This document shows, one piece after another, positions 47,801 to 60,650 of a DNA stretch of 64,000 nt; within the stretch, counting starts at the first letter, position 1, and every line of letters starts with the position of its first letter. The notes beneath the pieces were generated by a model. The model was not told where the DNA came from. It saw nothing but the letters and a program-made list of their open reading frames with translations, and did no database searches. Source of the stretch: Cymbidium sinense (lineage: Eukaryota > Streptophyta > Magnoliopsida > Asparagales > Orchidaceae); contig CM038229.1 of the NCBI GenBank assembly GCA_021442155.1, positions 66,732,443-66,796,442 on the forward strand, written 5' to 3'. A program made the translations under genes and the position numbers.

Positions 47801-49257
47801 AGGATCCATGAGATATTTAAATGGGTTGGGCTGGTTTTGGACTGATCTCAAAAGGGTTTGGGTCAGCTTTGATTAGCCCCCAATGGGTCTTAGCTTGGTT
47901 TCAAGGGATTTGGCCCAATTTGGGTCAAATGGGTCATATTGGGTCAAATTGACCCATTTGACCAAATTGGCCAAATTAGCTTGATTTATGGGTTGATTCA
48001 AGTTAAATTGGCTAATTGAAGATGAATGTGATCTTTGGTTTGAATTAATTTGGATTTAATTTGGATTTAGGCCAAATTGACCCTTTAGGCCAATTTGGGC
48101 TAGGTCAAGTTGACCAATTGGGCTCGATTGATCAAATTGGGTTTAATTATGGCTTTGGTCAAGTTCAATAATCAATTTGGAATGAACTTGAGCCATTGGT
48201 TGCAATCAATTTAGGTTAGATCATGATTTGACTTGATTTAGTCCTTTAGGACAATTTGGGTCAATTTGGATCAAATGGCCAATTGAGCTTGGTTTGGCCC
48301 AATTGATTGCAATTGATCATTCTGGGGTGATCAACAATCATGGTGGAAGGTTTTGGTGAGCTTTGTTCAATCCAATTTGGATTGGATTGGAAGTTGGCTC
48401 AAATGGGTCCTTTAGGTTACTTTGGGTCAAGTGGACCTAAGTGGGTCAATTGGTTTGATTTTGGTTTGATTCGAGTTTAGTTGAACTTATATATGTGCCC
48501 TAGATTGGAATATAAATTCAACGACAATCAATTTGGAATCTAAGAGATTTTGGCTCATTTGAAATTTTCAAGTCAAAAGGGCTAGGTTGGGTTTGACTTG
48601 GGTTGACTTGAATTTGGTTTGATGATTGTAGGTTTTATTTATATTTAGATAAATGATTAAATGAATGATTGATTTAAGATAAAATCCATTAGTTTTGACT
48701 TGATTTGGATATAATTTGGCCAAGTCCAAAGAATTAGCTTAAAGGGCTTAAATTGAGTTTGGATTTGATTTTCGATATAGTTTTGGTCATTTGAATTTGG
48801 ATTTCATTTATATTTGTAAATATAAATGAAGGAATAATTGATTTATAAAGAGATCAATTGAGTTTGATTTGATCTAAGGGACTTCTGGCTAAGCTTACGA
48901 ATGTGGTTCATATGGTTTAGTAAGGGTTTTAGGATTTGAATTTGATTTTGGGTTTCAATCATTTGGAGTAAAATTTGAAATTATATTCAGAATTTGAATT
49001 TGAATTTGAGATTTAGTTTAAGAATTGAATCTGGGTTTGATTTGAGAAAGTGTATCTAGATTAGGTTTAGGCTATAGGATAGGTAATTTCCTTAAACCTT
49101 AAGGCATAGCCTAATCTTATGATTAACACTTCTAAGTCTCTAGGTTAAGTGTTCACCTAATCACTAGATGTGTCTTATGACAAGAAAATCTTAGTGTCTA
49201 AGATTCCTCCAAGTCTAAGAGGATGGTTGAGAGCTCACTCCAAAAGTGAGGTCAACA
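41853..49257 (-). mobile_element. 3' LTR of the right element, complete, about 7.4 kb
   Basis: It has TG...CA termini: on the - strand TGTTGACC at 49257 and ATTCCACA ending at 41853. The conserved 3' third spans 41853-43950, a T-rich (A-rich in sense) middle 44000-46860, a diverged GC-rich island 46860-47060 and the TTGACC field 47890-48620. The middle and island differ strongly from the other LTRs, so this is a distinct subfamily. ORFs at 46875-47060 and 47487-47729 (+) have no recognisable features and lie antisense to the LTR. Confidence 0.8.
44000..46860 (-). repeat. Strand-skewed low-complexity middle of the 7.4 kb LTR
   Basis: The + strand is dominated by TTTAATT, GATTTGATT and TTAATTAA words and is nearly free of C for long stretches, so the sense (-) strand is A-rich and almost lacks G. 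There are no ORFs of note and no clean tandem period. Other LTRs have a shorter counterpart (32075-34560). Probable roles, if any, are unclear. Confidence 0.6.
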
Positions 49258-49275
49258 AAAGGACCCCCAATAAAT
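49258..49275 (-). other. Possible polypurine-tract position before the 3' LTR
   Basis: Directly before TGTTGACC the sense strand reads ATTTATTGGGGGTCCTTT. It has a G5 run in the right place for priming plus-strand DNA, but the two C and several T bases make it a poor purine tract, so this is either decayed or not the PPT. Confidence 0.3.
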
Positions 49276-49279
49276 GTGG

Positions 49280-52200
49280 TGTAATTGACAAGGCACACCG
49301 CACATAGTGGCGTTGACTGAAATGATCAACAACATCCAGAAGATTGCAACAAACAACGGAAGTGATCTATACCTATACCCAAAAGGTAGATATAATCATG
49401 ATCTTAGTGAAATGCAACTCTCTTTATGCCAAGGGCATAAGAGAGCAAGAAAGAATCTACTAGGGATTGAGTACACAAACCTGCCACTTGAAAAGCAGGT
49501 TCAAATTATCTTTTAAGGGATGTGGATCTGAGTTTGATTATGAGTATGATTTTTTTGGGCATGTATCCATTGGGGATTGAGTACATGAACCTTCCAATTA
49601 GGAAATAGGTTTAAGCTATCCAGTGGGGATAAGAATTTGATTGGATTTCTTTGATTTATTTGATTAGACTCTACTAGAGAGGTTGGTTTAATTTATTATG
49701 GCTCCACTAGAGAGAAGGATTCTAGATTGAGGGCATATTCTGTGATACACCAATTAAATTTGTTTGATTTAGATCTCCCACTAGGGAGGTTAATTTGATT
49801 TGCACTGTTGGAGAGAAATTTGTTTGATATGTTTAATTTGACTAGGGAGATTAGTTTTGAATTTATTTTATTATGTTTGTGCATTTAATTTGACTCAGGG
49901 AGATTAGTGAATTTATTTTATGGAGTTGGTGCAATGGACCATACTAAGAAAGAGCCATAGGGGCCTTGGCCTGTCTTAAATTTATAAGTCTAAAGGGGTA
50001 GTCTACCTACCATAAGGTAGAACTATCCGACCTAAGAGGTTATCTTTCGGTGTGCAATGACTATGCGAGGAAGAAAGCTAAGACATCTTCCAAAGCAAGG
50101 AAAAGCCAGGGTGATCTGGAGCAACACATCGAACCCTACCTGGATCACCGGATCTTACCTCAACTCAAGGGTAGTCTTGATGATTAATTTGATTTATATT
50201 GATTTGATTTGAATTGATTTAATTTAATTTGGTGTGTTATGTTTTGGACCTTATTCACGCAAGCGATGAACCATGGGGAGCTATGGCCTTGACATATTTA
50301 CACAAGTCCAAAGGGTAGTTACCGCCACAAGGTAGAACTATCTAGCCTAAGGGTTTTCTTTCAGTTTGCAATAATTATACCAGGAAGAAAGTATATCATA
50401 CTTACATCTTCCAAAGTAGGGATTAGCCGTTGCGTTGATCTATCGATGGCACAATAGATCAATCCTGACCTAGGGAAACTACTGAGTGAGCACTGCTGGG
50501 GGTCTTACCTTAACTCAAGAGTAGTCCTGATGATTGATTTGATTTAATTTAATTTAGTGTGTTATATTATGGACCTTATTGGCCTGCGATGGACCCACTG
50601 AGAAGGGGCTATGTTGGCCTTGATATATCTTAGATTTACAAATCTAAAGGGGTAGTCTACCAGCCACAAGGTAAGACTATCCAGCCTAAGGGTTGCCTTT
50701 CGGTGTGCAACGACTGTATTAGAAAGAAAGCATAGAAGACTTACATCTTCCAAAGTGAGTATTAGCTATTGGGGTGATCTGTGGATGGCGTAATATATCA
50801 CTCCCTACCTAGGGCGAATATTTGAGTGAATGCCACTGTGGACTTATAATAACTCAAGAATGGTCAAAATTAATTTAATTTTAGATGGACCTTGTCAGTG
50901 TGTGATGTATCTACTAAGAAGGAGCTAATATCGCCTGCTCTTAGGTTTATAATCCAAAGGGATAGTCTACCGCGGTAGAACTAACCAACCTAAGGGGTTT
51001 TTCGCTTGTAATGGTCAAATTAGGAAGAAAGTGTAGGTACTCACATCTTTCTAAATAAAGAACCACTGGGGTGATCGATCGCTTGGGCATCAAATCGGGC
51101 CTGACTTAGGGTTACCCATCAATTTACAATGATGGTGCTGGAAAGAATTTATAATAGACTTATATCTTTCAAAGAAAAGATGACCGCCATGGTAACTCGT
51201 TGGTGGCACTATAAGTTGAACCAGACCTAAGGGCAACTACTGAGAGAGTGCCAACCCGGGGACTTATCTTAACTCAAAGTAGTCGCAATTTTATAGGGAG
51301 TTTTGGACACTCTAAAGATAGGATGCCCGCTTGGGAAAGGGGCCACTGGGGTTTGAATTCTAATCCACAAGAATTAATTTTGTTTGTTTGTTTAGTTTGA
51401 TTTTATTGGTTTGTAGGGATCAAATTGAGAGTATATCGCCTAGACCTATCTCGATGAATAAAGGGAGAATCTGCATCTGGAACAAATTCTCCAACCAGGT
51501 GGTTAGGAAAGGGGACTATCTAATCCAAAAAAGTAACTGTAGTGTAAATGGGGTCGTAAAGGATGTGATCCAAATAGAATGCCGTAGGGATGAGCCACTA
51601 AAGGCTTAATCCAACACTCGAGAAGATGACATGGCTAGTCATATATCAAATAGGTATTCTGGTGGCCAAGGAGAAAGCTGGGATTACATCTCAAGAGTGG
51701 TGTATCCACCGGGGTCAGCCATATGGCGACATGAACCAACCTAAGGTGCCCGTCGATTTATAATAATTAGTCTAGAAAGAAAGCGTGTAGGCTTACATCT
51801 CTAAAGTGAACCGATCGGGATAGTCTAGTTCGCGACAGCATCCACCTAGGAGACGAGGAATGCCACCGGGACTTACTTTGACTCAAATGGTCAAGTGGAG
51901 GGGACTTCCCTAAACCTCAAATATACAACCTAGTTAGTAATGATGGGGAAAGACGGGACTCACATCTCTTAAGCAAAGTTCAACATGAGGTACCTAGTCA
52001 AGCAAAGGAAATCTACCATACTAACAAGGTGCTCATTGGTGGTCAAATGGAAGTGTGGGGACTCACATCCTCCAACAAGTGACCATGGGTGACATACTAG
52101 CAGGTGACATGTAGACAACAAACTAATGAATGATTGCCACAAGGGGCTTGCTCCTACATCAAGTAGCCTGAGATAAAAGATATATGTTTATTTATGTTGT

Positions 52201-52567
52201 GAAAGATGGAATAGGATGCCACTTGGGTTCTCTTACACCTACCCTAGAAACATCGAAGAATGTATGAAATGGTGCCACAGATGCAATTATGACTCCACCA
52301 AGAAAGGATACCGCTTGGGTTCTCTTAGACCTAACTTGGTTGTACTAGTCGAAATAGGATGTCTCTTGGGTTCTTTTACACCTATCATAATAGCATTGGA
52401 GGATCATTTGTAGTTTGTGTTTATGTTGTGGAGGGATATGATGCCTCTTTTTTTTTATACCCCTAAATATATCAAGGCAGATTCCCAAGGAAAAGATATT
52501 TCTAACATGGAAGAAATGAAATTTGAGATGAAAAGAAATTTTATTGATAATTATTGTCAAATAAGAT
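49280..52567 (-). repeat. 3' UTR with about 315-bp tandem repeats
   Basis: From about 49930 a unit recurs at about 315-bp steps (near 49930, 50250, 50565 and 50880). Each has TGGACCTTATT-like sequence, GGGGTAGTCTACC, CACAAGGTAGAACTATCC, CTAAGGG, TTTCGGTGTGCAATGACT, GGAAGAAAGC and ACATCTTCCAAAG. After 51380 the copies become shorter and irregular, with GACTCACATC boxes as in the left 3' UTR. At 52213-52440 the GGATGCCACTTGGGTTCTC family appears. In 49500-49930 a shorter repeat with ACTAGGGAGATTAGTTT is visible. Repeats in this place are typical for Tat-group elements and can seed satellite DNA. Confidence 0.75.
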
Positions 52568-55500
52568 TTATGAATAGTATTTCTTTAAGTAGAGCCCATT
52601 GATTGGAAGCATCGAGCACTCTCCTTTATAATTTAAGAGTTGGTAAGACCCTCCTTGGTAAGCCTTATTTATGGCATAAGGGCCTTCCCAAGTGGGTTCA
52701 AACTTGCCTCCTATCTTTTGATGAGCAAAAATTGGCCTCCTTAGAACTAAAATAAGCTCTCCTACTTGAAAAGCTCTAGGATGGATCAACTTGTTATGAG
52801 CTTGAATCATCTTCGCTTTGTATAACTCGAGGTTCTGGCATGCCCGTAGGCATCTCTCCTCCAAACCTTTGAGCTCTTCTAACCTCAACTTGGCATTCTG
52901 TTCCGTTGTGATTTTGCTACCCATGGCTATCCTCAGTGATGGAGTTGGACTTCTAATGGTAGAATGGCTTCAAACCCATACACTAAGGAGAAAGGGGTAT
53001 ATTGAGTTGGAGTTCTGTATGTGGTATGATAAGCCCATAAGGCTTCAACTAACTATTCATGCCATCATCATTTATTGTCATCTAATGTCTTCTTTAGTAT
53101 TTCAATGAGGGTTTTGTTGAAGGATTCTGCTAACCCATAGGTAGTAGATGGTAGAATATATCCAATCTATACTATGTCTCTGAGCAAAGTTATTGATTTT
53201 AGTGCTCTTGAATGCAGTACCATTATCGAATATAATTCATTGAGGCATCCCGAACCTATATATGATATGGTTTCTAAAAAACTAGAGCATATTGAGATGA
53301 GACCTCTCTAAGTGGGATAGCCTCAGCCCACTTGGAAAAGTTAGTAGCTAGAATGAATCGATGACCTTTGGAAGAAGGAGGATCGATCACCACAATGTCC
53401 ACTTAACACTCAAATGGCCATGAGGCCAATATAGGATGTAGAATGTTGGGAGGTTGATGTAGGACCACACCATGCACCTGACATTGCTGGCATCTCCTAG
53501 TTACGCCCATGCAGTCTATGATCATTGAAGGCTAATATATCCTAGTCTTTTGATCTTGACTTTCATCTTCAGACCGGATTGGTGTGCTCCACATAAACCT
53601 GAGTGTACCTCGATCATGATCTTATGGGCTTCATGCTTATCTTGATAATGTAACCACATATGATTGAAGGACTACCGATACAAGGTGTCGCCTACAAGAG
53701 TATAGGAAAGGGCTCTCTGCTTCACCTGGTGTGCCAGCTTGAGGTAGTTTGCCTACATTTAAATAATCTATGAATGGTTGCCTAATCCTCATCCTTTTGT
53801 GGAAACCTCCCCTTCAAGAGAGAATATTTCGATGAGTTCAGCATCAATAAGGGATAAGACTTATCTATTTTGGACCCTTATTGGAATGGACTCATCTTCT
53901 AGACATGCCAACTCTTTGGCAAGCTTGGCTAATGCATCTGCTATTGCATTCTCTCTTCGAGGAATCTTGTAGATGGTAACCTCTAGAATATGGGCCAACA
54001 ATTCCATGGTATACTTGTAGTAATGATGGAGTTTAGGCTTTAGAACTTTATAGGACCCAGCGATTTGGTTGATGACTAACTTAGAATCCCCAAAGATGTT
54101 GATACTGGGATAGCATAATGACTAACTCTGACAAATCGAGCCTCATATTCATTCATTGTTGTTATTGGGTTGGATGATGATATGAGAATCATCATCACAC
54201 TGGAGTTAGAGAACTATTCCTACCTACCTTCCCCGGGATAGTAAATTGTGTTCTTCTCCTCTTTGAGAGGAAGTCGCACCATCAAAGTACATCTCTGGAG
54301 CACTAGTACCCCTAAGTTCATGATTTGTTCATCGGGAGATCATCATTAAGCGAGTCATCAGGAATGGGATGCGCTAAGAAATGCAAGCTTGTCCTATGGC
54401 ATGGAGGGTATGAATGTTATATCAACCGAGACAAAATCATGGACCAATACCAACCATCGATTGATGTGTGAGATATAGTGGATTGACTCTAGAGATCAAG
54501 TTCACCTTATGAGAAAGCATGTAGTCATAGCTTGGGATGCAAAGATTAAAGCTAGGCAAGGCTTTTCAATAGGTGGATAGTTTGCCTAGGGATTAGATGA
54601 TGATTGAGATAATAGAGCATTTCTCCTTCCTTCATCATTGGTTTGAGCCAACAAAGCACCAAGGAGTCATCTATGCAAGATATATAATATGAGCGCCGAT
54701 AGGGGCTGCTAGAATGATCATCGATATTGCTTGATGTCTTCGAAAGCATGCTGGCACTTGTCATCCCATTTAAACTTGGCATCCTTTTAAACAAGTGCTG
54801 AGAATGGTTGGCATCTTCCTAATAAGTTGGAAATGAAGCATCTTAGATATGCCAACCGCCCTTGGAATGACCTGAGTTGTGTTAGGCCTTTAGGGGGTGG
54901 TATTTTTAATATCGCTTTGATCATTTCCAGATCGATTTCAATTCCTCGGTGTCAGATAACAAACCCAAGGAATTTTTCTAAAGCTACTCCGAATGCACAC
55001 ACGGGGTTCATTTTGAGGTTGTATTGTCTTAACCATTCAAAACTACTCAAGTCAAAGAGATGGTCTTCCTTTTCTTTGCTTTTGACAATGAGATCATCGA
55101 TGCATTCAACTTGATGATGAATGAGTTCATCAAAGATTGAGTCATGGCTATGTGGCATAAGATTTTAAGAAAGGCATGACCTTATAATAATGATTCGACG
55201 TTCAAAGGCGTTTTTTCATCCTCGGGCCATCTTAATTTGGTTAGCCGATGACCCATCCATAAAGGAGAATAATCATGAGATGAGGTGAATGTCCACCATT
55301 AATTCGTATAGGAAGTTTCATCCTTAGGACATGCCTTATTTAGATCCCTAAAATCAATGCATATGAATTTGGCCATTATTTTCTTAACCGGATAACAGCC
55401 AACCAAGTAGATATTTTTCTTCCCTAATAAAGCCAAAGATCATCGCTTAATTTCAAGTGACTTGTTCAATGTCTAATTGCATGCATTTAGGAGCCTCCTT

Positions 55501-55990
55501 GATAGAGTTATCATTAGGTTCTACTGCTATTTTATGGACTACTATATTAGGAGATAGATCCGGCATCTCTTCATAACTCCATGCAAAGAATTCCTTAAAC
55601 TCAATCAATAGCTTCATTAAATCATTAGTTTCTTTTTTATTTAATAAAGAACTGATGTATGTTAGCCGTGGATCTTCTTTAGTTCCTAGATTGATTTCTT
55701 TGAGCTCGTTGATAGTTGATCTGATCTCCTCTTTGAACTCTGGTGGTGCATCCTTGACTTCAAAGTCATTTGGATCATCTGAAGTTTCTAAGCACACCTC
55801 CTCATATAAGTTAGCATGATTTTAAAAGAACCTATTAGATTCCAAATGGTTGGTGATGACTAAGGAATCGTCATCATCACCAACCCATCAGAAATCCTAG
55901 TCCCGATCTTGATTGTGAATGTGCATTTGTTGTCCCATAACCTTTCAAAGTAATCAACCTATGTTTAGACCAAGCATGTGGAATTAATCC
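52568..55990 (-). pseudogene. pol: pol of the right element (RT to integrase), heavily frameshifted
   Basis: It is collinear with 6510-10113. RT enters at FAWSYEEMPDLSPN (near 55530-55570); the catalytic box reads CIDD (55093-55104) instead of YVDD, followed by KMNPVCAFGV and EKFLGFVI. RNase H remains as LYYLNHHLIP near 54600, aRH as MYFDGAT near 54280. Integrase N-terminal and core parts lie in 53700-53000 and the C-terminal GPY region (52924-52568) is open, with GKFEPTWEGPYAI and PINGLYLKKYYS. Most lesions are deletions of one to a dozen bases relative to the left copy. Inactive. Confidence 0.88.
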
Positions 55991-56561
55991 TTCTTTGCTA
56001 AATTAAGAACACAAGGCAGTACCAATCAAAAGGTAATTATATTAAATATATGAATCATCCTCAAGTTCTACATCCTTCTTGACTTGAGGATGATGCTCCA
56101 AGAAAGAACTTCACCTTTACATTTGGAAGACTTGGGGCTTCCTTAACTACTAAACCTCAACTTTTGTGAGGAAAGGTTAGAGCTAAAGTTCCCAACCGAT
56201 GCCTACTATTTCACATAGACTTGGACATACACTTATGCTTTGCTGGAGCCTAGTCTTCATCACTGCCTGCTATCACTTGCATGGGGATCTGCCGGAAGTG
56301 CTAGCTATGTACTAATCATATGACTCATCCTCTAAACTAGATTCTATGATAGTAGGTGTAGTCTAGAGGACATAACTCTATTGATGGCCAATAAGGAGGT
56401 CTTCCGTCCCTAGGCATGTCTCTGGATCTACCTCTTCCTCTACCTACTGGAGGTCGAGTCATCCTACCCATATGTTTGAATGGAGTAATGAACCGGTGGA
56501 ATCTAATGTCGCTACTCTTTCTCCTCCAAGTCTATTTCTCGCTCCCTTTATTTTATTTTCT

Positions 56562-56634
56562 CATTTCTTTTTTTCTTTCTTTTCTTTTCTTTTCTTTTCT
56601 TTTTTTCTTTCTTTTCTTTTTTTTTTTTTTATTT
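56562..56634 (-). repeat. (TTTCT)n-type microsatellite in the pol-protease gap
   Basis: About 70 bases of T with regularly spaced C (purine-rich AAAGA on the sense strand) sit just downstream of the protease domain. The polypeptide-like ORFs over it are runs of Phe, Ser and Leu and have no meaning. A purine-rich tract in sense orientation ahead of RT could be part of the gag-pro/pol intron known in Ogre elements, but no splice sites can be claimed. Confidence 0.7.
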
Positions 56635-57100
56635 TTGAACGCCAAGTTCACAGAATAGACTGTTGATTTTGAGGGAGATGGTAGTTACATCCTCATATAT
56701 TCTAACCTCATGAACTGAATGGCTTAAGATCTCCTTTGACATATCAATCCCACCCTCAGCTATGAATTGATGTAGAGAAGATGAACCACATTGTTCATGT
56801 ATCCATGGTCTCCCAAGCAAAGCATTGAAAGATGTATCCGAAGTCTATAATATGAAACTTGGTAGTCTTCCAATCATCTACTTCTAATGGCAACACTATA
56901 GAGCCTAAAGCCCTCTCGCCTTGTTCATTGAATCCTCTCAACATCATCCTCTTTGAAAGTTTGGAGATGTCAATCCTCAAGTGCGGGTTTTAGACTCATA
57001 ATATTCACTGATGCACCCTGGTCAACAAGAACTCTAGATACCCTGTATCTTTCAATATCCACTGTAATGTAAAGAGGGCGGTTGTGCTTGGTCATTCCTA
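56629..57100 (-). pseudogene. Aspartic protease (retropepsin) domain, right element
   Basis: The active-site segment VLVDQGASVNIM is coded around 57000-57032, with the catalytic triplet D-Q-G instead of the more common D-S/T-G; DQG is usual in this plant lineage. Downstream are GFNEQGERALGSIVLPLEV (56950-56895 region) and LLGRPWIHE-like sequence (56820-56795), the standard order of plant gypsy proteases. A frameshift separates the parts at about 56800-56820. The enzyme would cleave Gag-Pol. It lies between gag and RT as expected; the left element has lost this part. Confidence 0.8.
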
Positions 57101-57829
57101 GAAGCAAGTCTTCATCACTAAATGTAACTCCTAGAGTATCCTATGAACTATGAGCCTCCTCCTCAGTAGCGATCAGCTGGGCTAAGCATATCTATGGATC
57201 GAGAAGAGTCTTGATTAAAGATTCCCTCATCTCTTTGGATAAGATAAAGGCGGTATATATGCTTAACTTAACTGTCAGCTTTCTAAGATGTGCTAAGACG
57301 TTATAATCAACCTTGGCTTGATCCTCCACATGCATATCCATAGGTGGAACAGCTTGTGGAGGGGCTATCTACTCTTTAGAACCAATGATTTGCTTACCCT
57401 TATCCTGAGGTGATACCCTAGGAGGTAGAACTTTGCCACTGCGAAGATTAACTTTAGTAACTTTGTGAGATAATTTAGTGGAAAGTTCTACGTGCTAATC
57501 AAGTTCACCTACCACTTCTCTTTGTGATCATCAGAGTCGGATGACTCCAAATCAATCTCAAGGTGAACTAATGATTTAGAATGGAAAATCCATTTCTAAA
57601 TCAGAAAAATAATGATCAAAACTAAAGTTATCATTATTATTTTGCAGACTTGGAGAGTTTTTGAGAAGAATAAAATCTAGAGTATCGTGGACAAGATAAG
57701 TGAAAGCTTTCTTCATTGATTTCTTCTTAGATGGAGGTACATGATAAAATCTAATAAAGTGTGGGGAAAGTTTCATCCATCGATACAATGCTCCTACCGC
57801 GTAAGAGGAGCTAGTGGAGGAAGAAGAAG

Positions 57830-58690
57830 TAGTGCATGGATGGAGACTGGATAGGTTGTGCTTATGCTATCCCGCAAGTAAGGTAGGTAGCACGCCGGGT
57901 GACACCTTCTTCAAGTTATCTTTGGCAACTTGCAAACCTTCCTTTGTTGGAGGTTTGAGTTACTGCACATGTAAAGAAAGCTGAGAGACTTTTTTAGAGG
58001 TTTGGGGATAACAATATCCCAACCTTCTTTATCTTAAGAAGATCATGTATCCCAAGAATTACCTAATAGAATTGGAGTTGTTCTAACAAGTATTCCTGGG
58101 ATACAATAGCTCTTAACTTGTATGCTCAAGCTAGTCCTTAAAGGACACAATCCTCCAAGACATGACTAACCATGCGTAGGGGCAATAGTTAGGATCATTA
58201 CTCTGCCCACATCTTCGCCTCTTGGCTTAACTGAAAGTCAGGTTTCTTTAAGAGATTCTTAAAGATCTTCCTAACTACCTCCCTCTTGAATGAATATGGC
58301 TTATTCAATTTATCAACAAGAGTAGGTGGGTAATAGCTACCTAGTAGTGGATATGAGTACCGCTACTGAGTATATTATGGAGGAGGAGGCACCTGGCAAA
58401 CGTGGTGGTCTGATGCTAGCCGGTGGTGGTAGAGGTGTGGCAATGGAGGCTATGCATGAGGTCTCTCATCGAGCTCGGCTACTTCCTTTGTCTACGACAC
58501 TACTACCCTTCTTCTTGAATGCTTTCTATGCTTGAATGACAGTCTTGAAAAGGTAACTATTTCCCCTTGTAGGCTAGCCGCCTTTTGATTAACTTTCTCA
58601 AAGGTTTTGATTATAAATCTTGAGCATGAAAGTAAAGCCATGAATATTCTTGAGAAGAATTTTATAGCATGCATTCTATTATGGTTCACA
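57830..58690 (-). pseudogene. gag: gag C-terminal region with zinc-knuckle-like motif, right element
   Basis: Near 58150-58190 the sense strand codes, across small frame errors, for YCPY followed by H, then SHV and EDC, resembling the C-H-H-C nucleic-acid-binding motif (YCxFHRxxGHxTExC) of Tat/Athila Gag proteins. The remainder is a degenerate basic linker with several stops. The + strand ORF 58326-58535 and the - strand ORF 58492-58689 are frame fragments, not separate genes. Confidence 0.5.
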
Positions 58691-59100
58691 TTTCATACTC
58701 AAGTTTCACCACCGAGAATATAATCAACAAGGGACTCATTGGATTTTGTTGAACCATACGAGGTCACCCAAAAGTTGCCCCTCTTTCCAACAAACCTCTT
58801 GATGAAGAGGTGCTCCAACTCAACAAAGTCTTCACCGAACCATCGGTACATAAATTAAATGCAATCTGATCTACTAACGAAGAGAGAAGTGCATCACTAC
58901 CAAGATTACAACATCCTCTAAAGTGTGCTATGTCGGTTTCCAATCCATCAAAGATCTTGAAGGATGGTGGAAAAAACCCCTTAGAATATTGGACTACATC
59001 AAATTCATCTGAGTAGGGTCTACCTTTTGGAATAGATGAGCCACCTCAGGCTTGCACCAATGCTTCCTTCACTTGCTGTTCCACCATATGCTTTATATCT
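58690..59100 (-). pseudogene. gag: gag core, right element
   Basis: The sense strand gives MVEQQVKEALVQA near 59045-59085, then EFDVVQYSKGFFPPSFK, then GSDA (58890-58901), then a VKTF-like and LFIKRF-like part and SLVDYIL. These line up with the better preserved gag core at 4945-5409. Short deletions remove about 15 residues around FDGxGxPKQH and FRLFVRSLAG. It would encode the capsid-forming part of Gag. Confidence 0.75.
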
Positions 59101-60650
59101 CTTTCTTGCATGGAGGTGTCATCCACCACCTTCTGCATCGCCACTATCCCGTCCACGAGATATACTTAATCCAAACATGCAATAACCCGTGGTGGCCTCT
59201 GGGAGTAGTATCGTGGAGCTTGGCCTTGAAGTGCTAGGCTATAACAAGTCTTCAACTCTTTTCTCCATCTCCGATATGCTCATCTCTCTCGCTTCGATGA
59301 AGGGTTGAATGAGTGCTTCTTCTTCAACTACAACACTCTCCGGCTACGATCCCTAAGGAGGGAACCCTAGTCAATACCATGGACTCACGAGTCCTCAAGA
59401 GATCATCCTCTGGATCAAATGACCCTAACATCCTCTTCATCAAAACAATCAAGAGTTCCCTCTTCTAAGTCGACATGATCTCATCTAAGAGAGTCTAATC
59501 TGCGGATAAACACTCACCATTGATCAGTGGAGGGGTTATGCTCATTGATAGAAATATATCGCACCCATACTACTATCTCTAGAGGACGCTCACCATGAGA
59601 GATGCACTTAACTCTATCACCGGAGTGCTACGAGGTCATGAGCTAGAAGAGACATGCTGGTCGCTCATGGGTGGATGTCCCTGGGAGATCTACCATGGAT
59701 AGAACTATCCTCTTCCCTGCCATCACTACCGATGGTGATGGTGGGTGGTGTGACCATGATGTTTGGTCCACTCTTCTTCACCAAGACTAAAGTAGGAGGT
59801 CAGTGAGAACTCACTCACCTCAATGGAGTAGATGGGACCCTTGCCATCCGATCACCAATGGGCTTTCTCCGGATGTTATCTTGTTCCTATGGGATAATGG
59901 ACCTAAACATGTGATGGTGGGCAGGAGTGGATGCAGGGTGGAGGCAACACGCTTTCTCCTAGAGCTTCTCCTGGTGGGTAGCCAAGAGAATGCTATCATG
60001 ATCACATGGGGTAGGCACCAACGAATCCACAAGCCGAGGCAACCAACCTCTAGTATACCTACATCTCTCTACTAGTAATCTATGCTGTGCCTCCCCAGCT
60101 CTCTCCTCTGATCCGCCACACTATGAGATGATAGAATGTAAATCAAATTGAGCCCTGACTGACGTCCAGCCAACTCAAGAACTCATCTAGTGCATATGAC
60201 CTTCTCCTATCGATATGAGCCTCAAATGAACTACGGTGGTGAAACCGAGATCCTCCTAATGTCCTCCATCGAACCGAGAGGGGTGAAACTACTACCTGTG
60301 AGAGACACTATCCTGTAACCTCCTCCTACATGGGAAGCTACCTTTAGCTCTCATATGTGCCATGATTCGCTTGATGGCAGAGTCTACTAGGTGGGGCAAC
60401 AGAGAACTAGACCCAATGTGGGGAGACTATCTAAGATAGGTAGCCTTCCCTGAGCCAACCAAGATAAAGAAAGGGGAACCACCGAGTGCAATAGAACTGA
60501 ACTACAGAGGCCACAACCTTCTTTAGAGGGAAACTCAAATGATGATATCAAATGATGCTTGCCGCCACCACACTGTTGCATTGGTGAGAGGTGGTCCCTC
60601 ACAAGTGAAATCCACCCTCAAATGGCCAAAAATGAATGAGGTAAAGTCAT
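59100..60650 (-). pseudogene. Degenerate region upstream of gag core (gag N terminus or ORF1), right element
   Basis: It is collinear with 3035-4944 of the left element on the opposite strand, with higher GC than the leader and many stops. TSMQERDIKHMVEQ leads into the gag core. The - strand ORF 60387-60602 lies in a part that aligns with left 3180-3350. No domain is recognised in either copy. Ogre elements carry an extra ORF here, so this region may be its relic. Confidence 0.45.

Noticed and set aside
41853..49257. Reading the 7.4 kb unit as a complete non-autonomous element with short LTRs
   Set aside because: Its two ends border the gag leader on one side and the pol 3' UTR on the other, as a true LTR must. 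No shorter terminal repeat was seen inside it.
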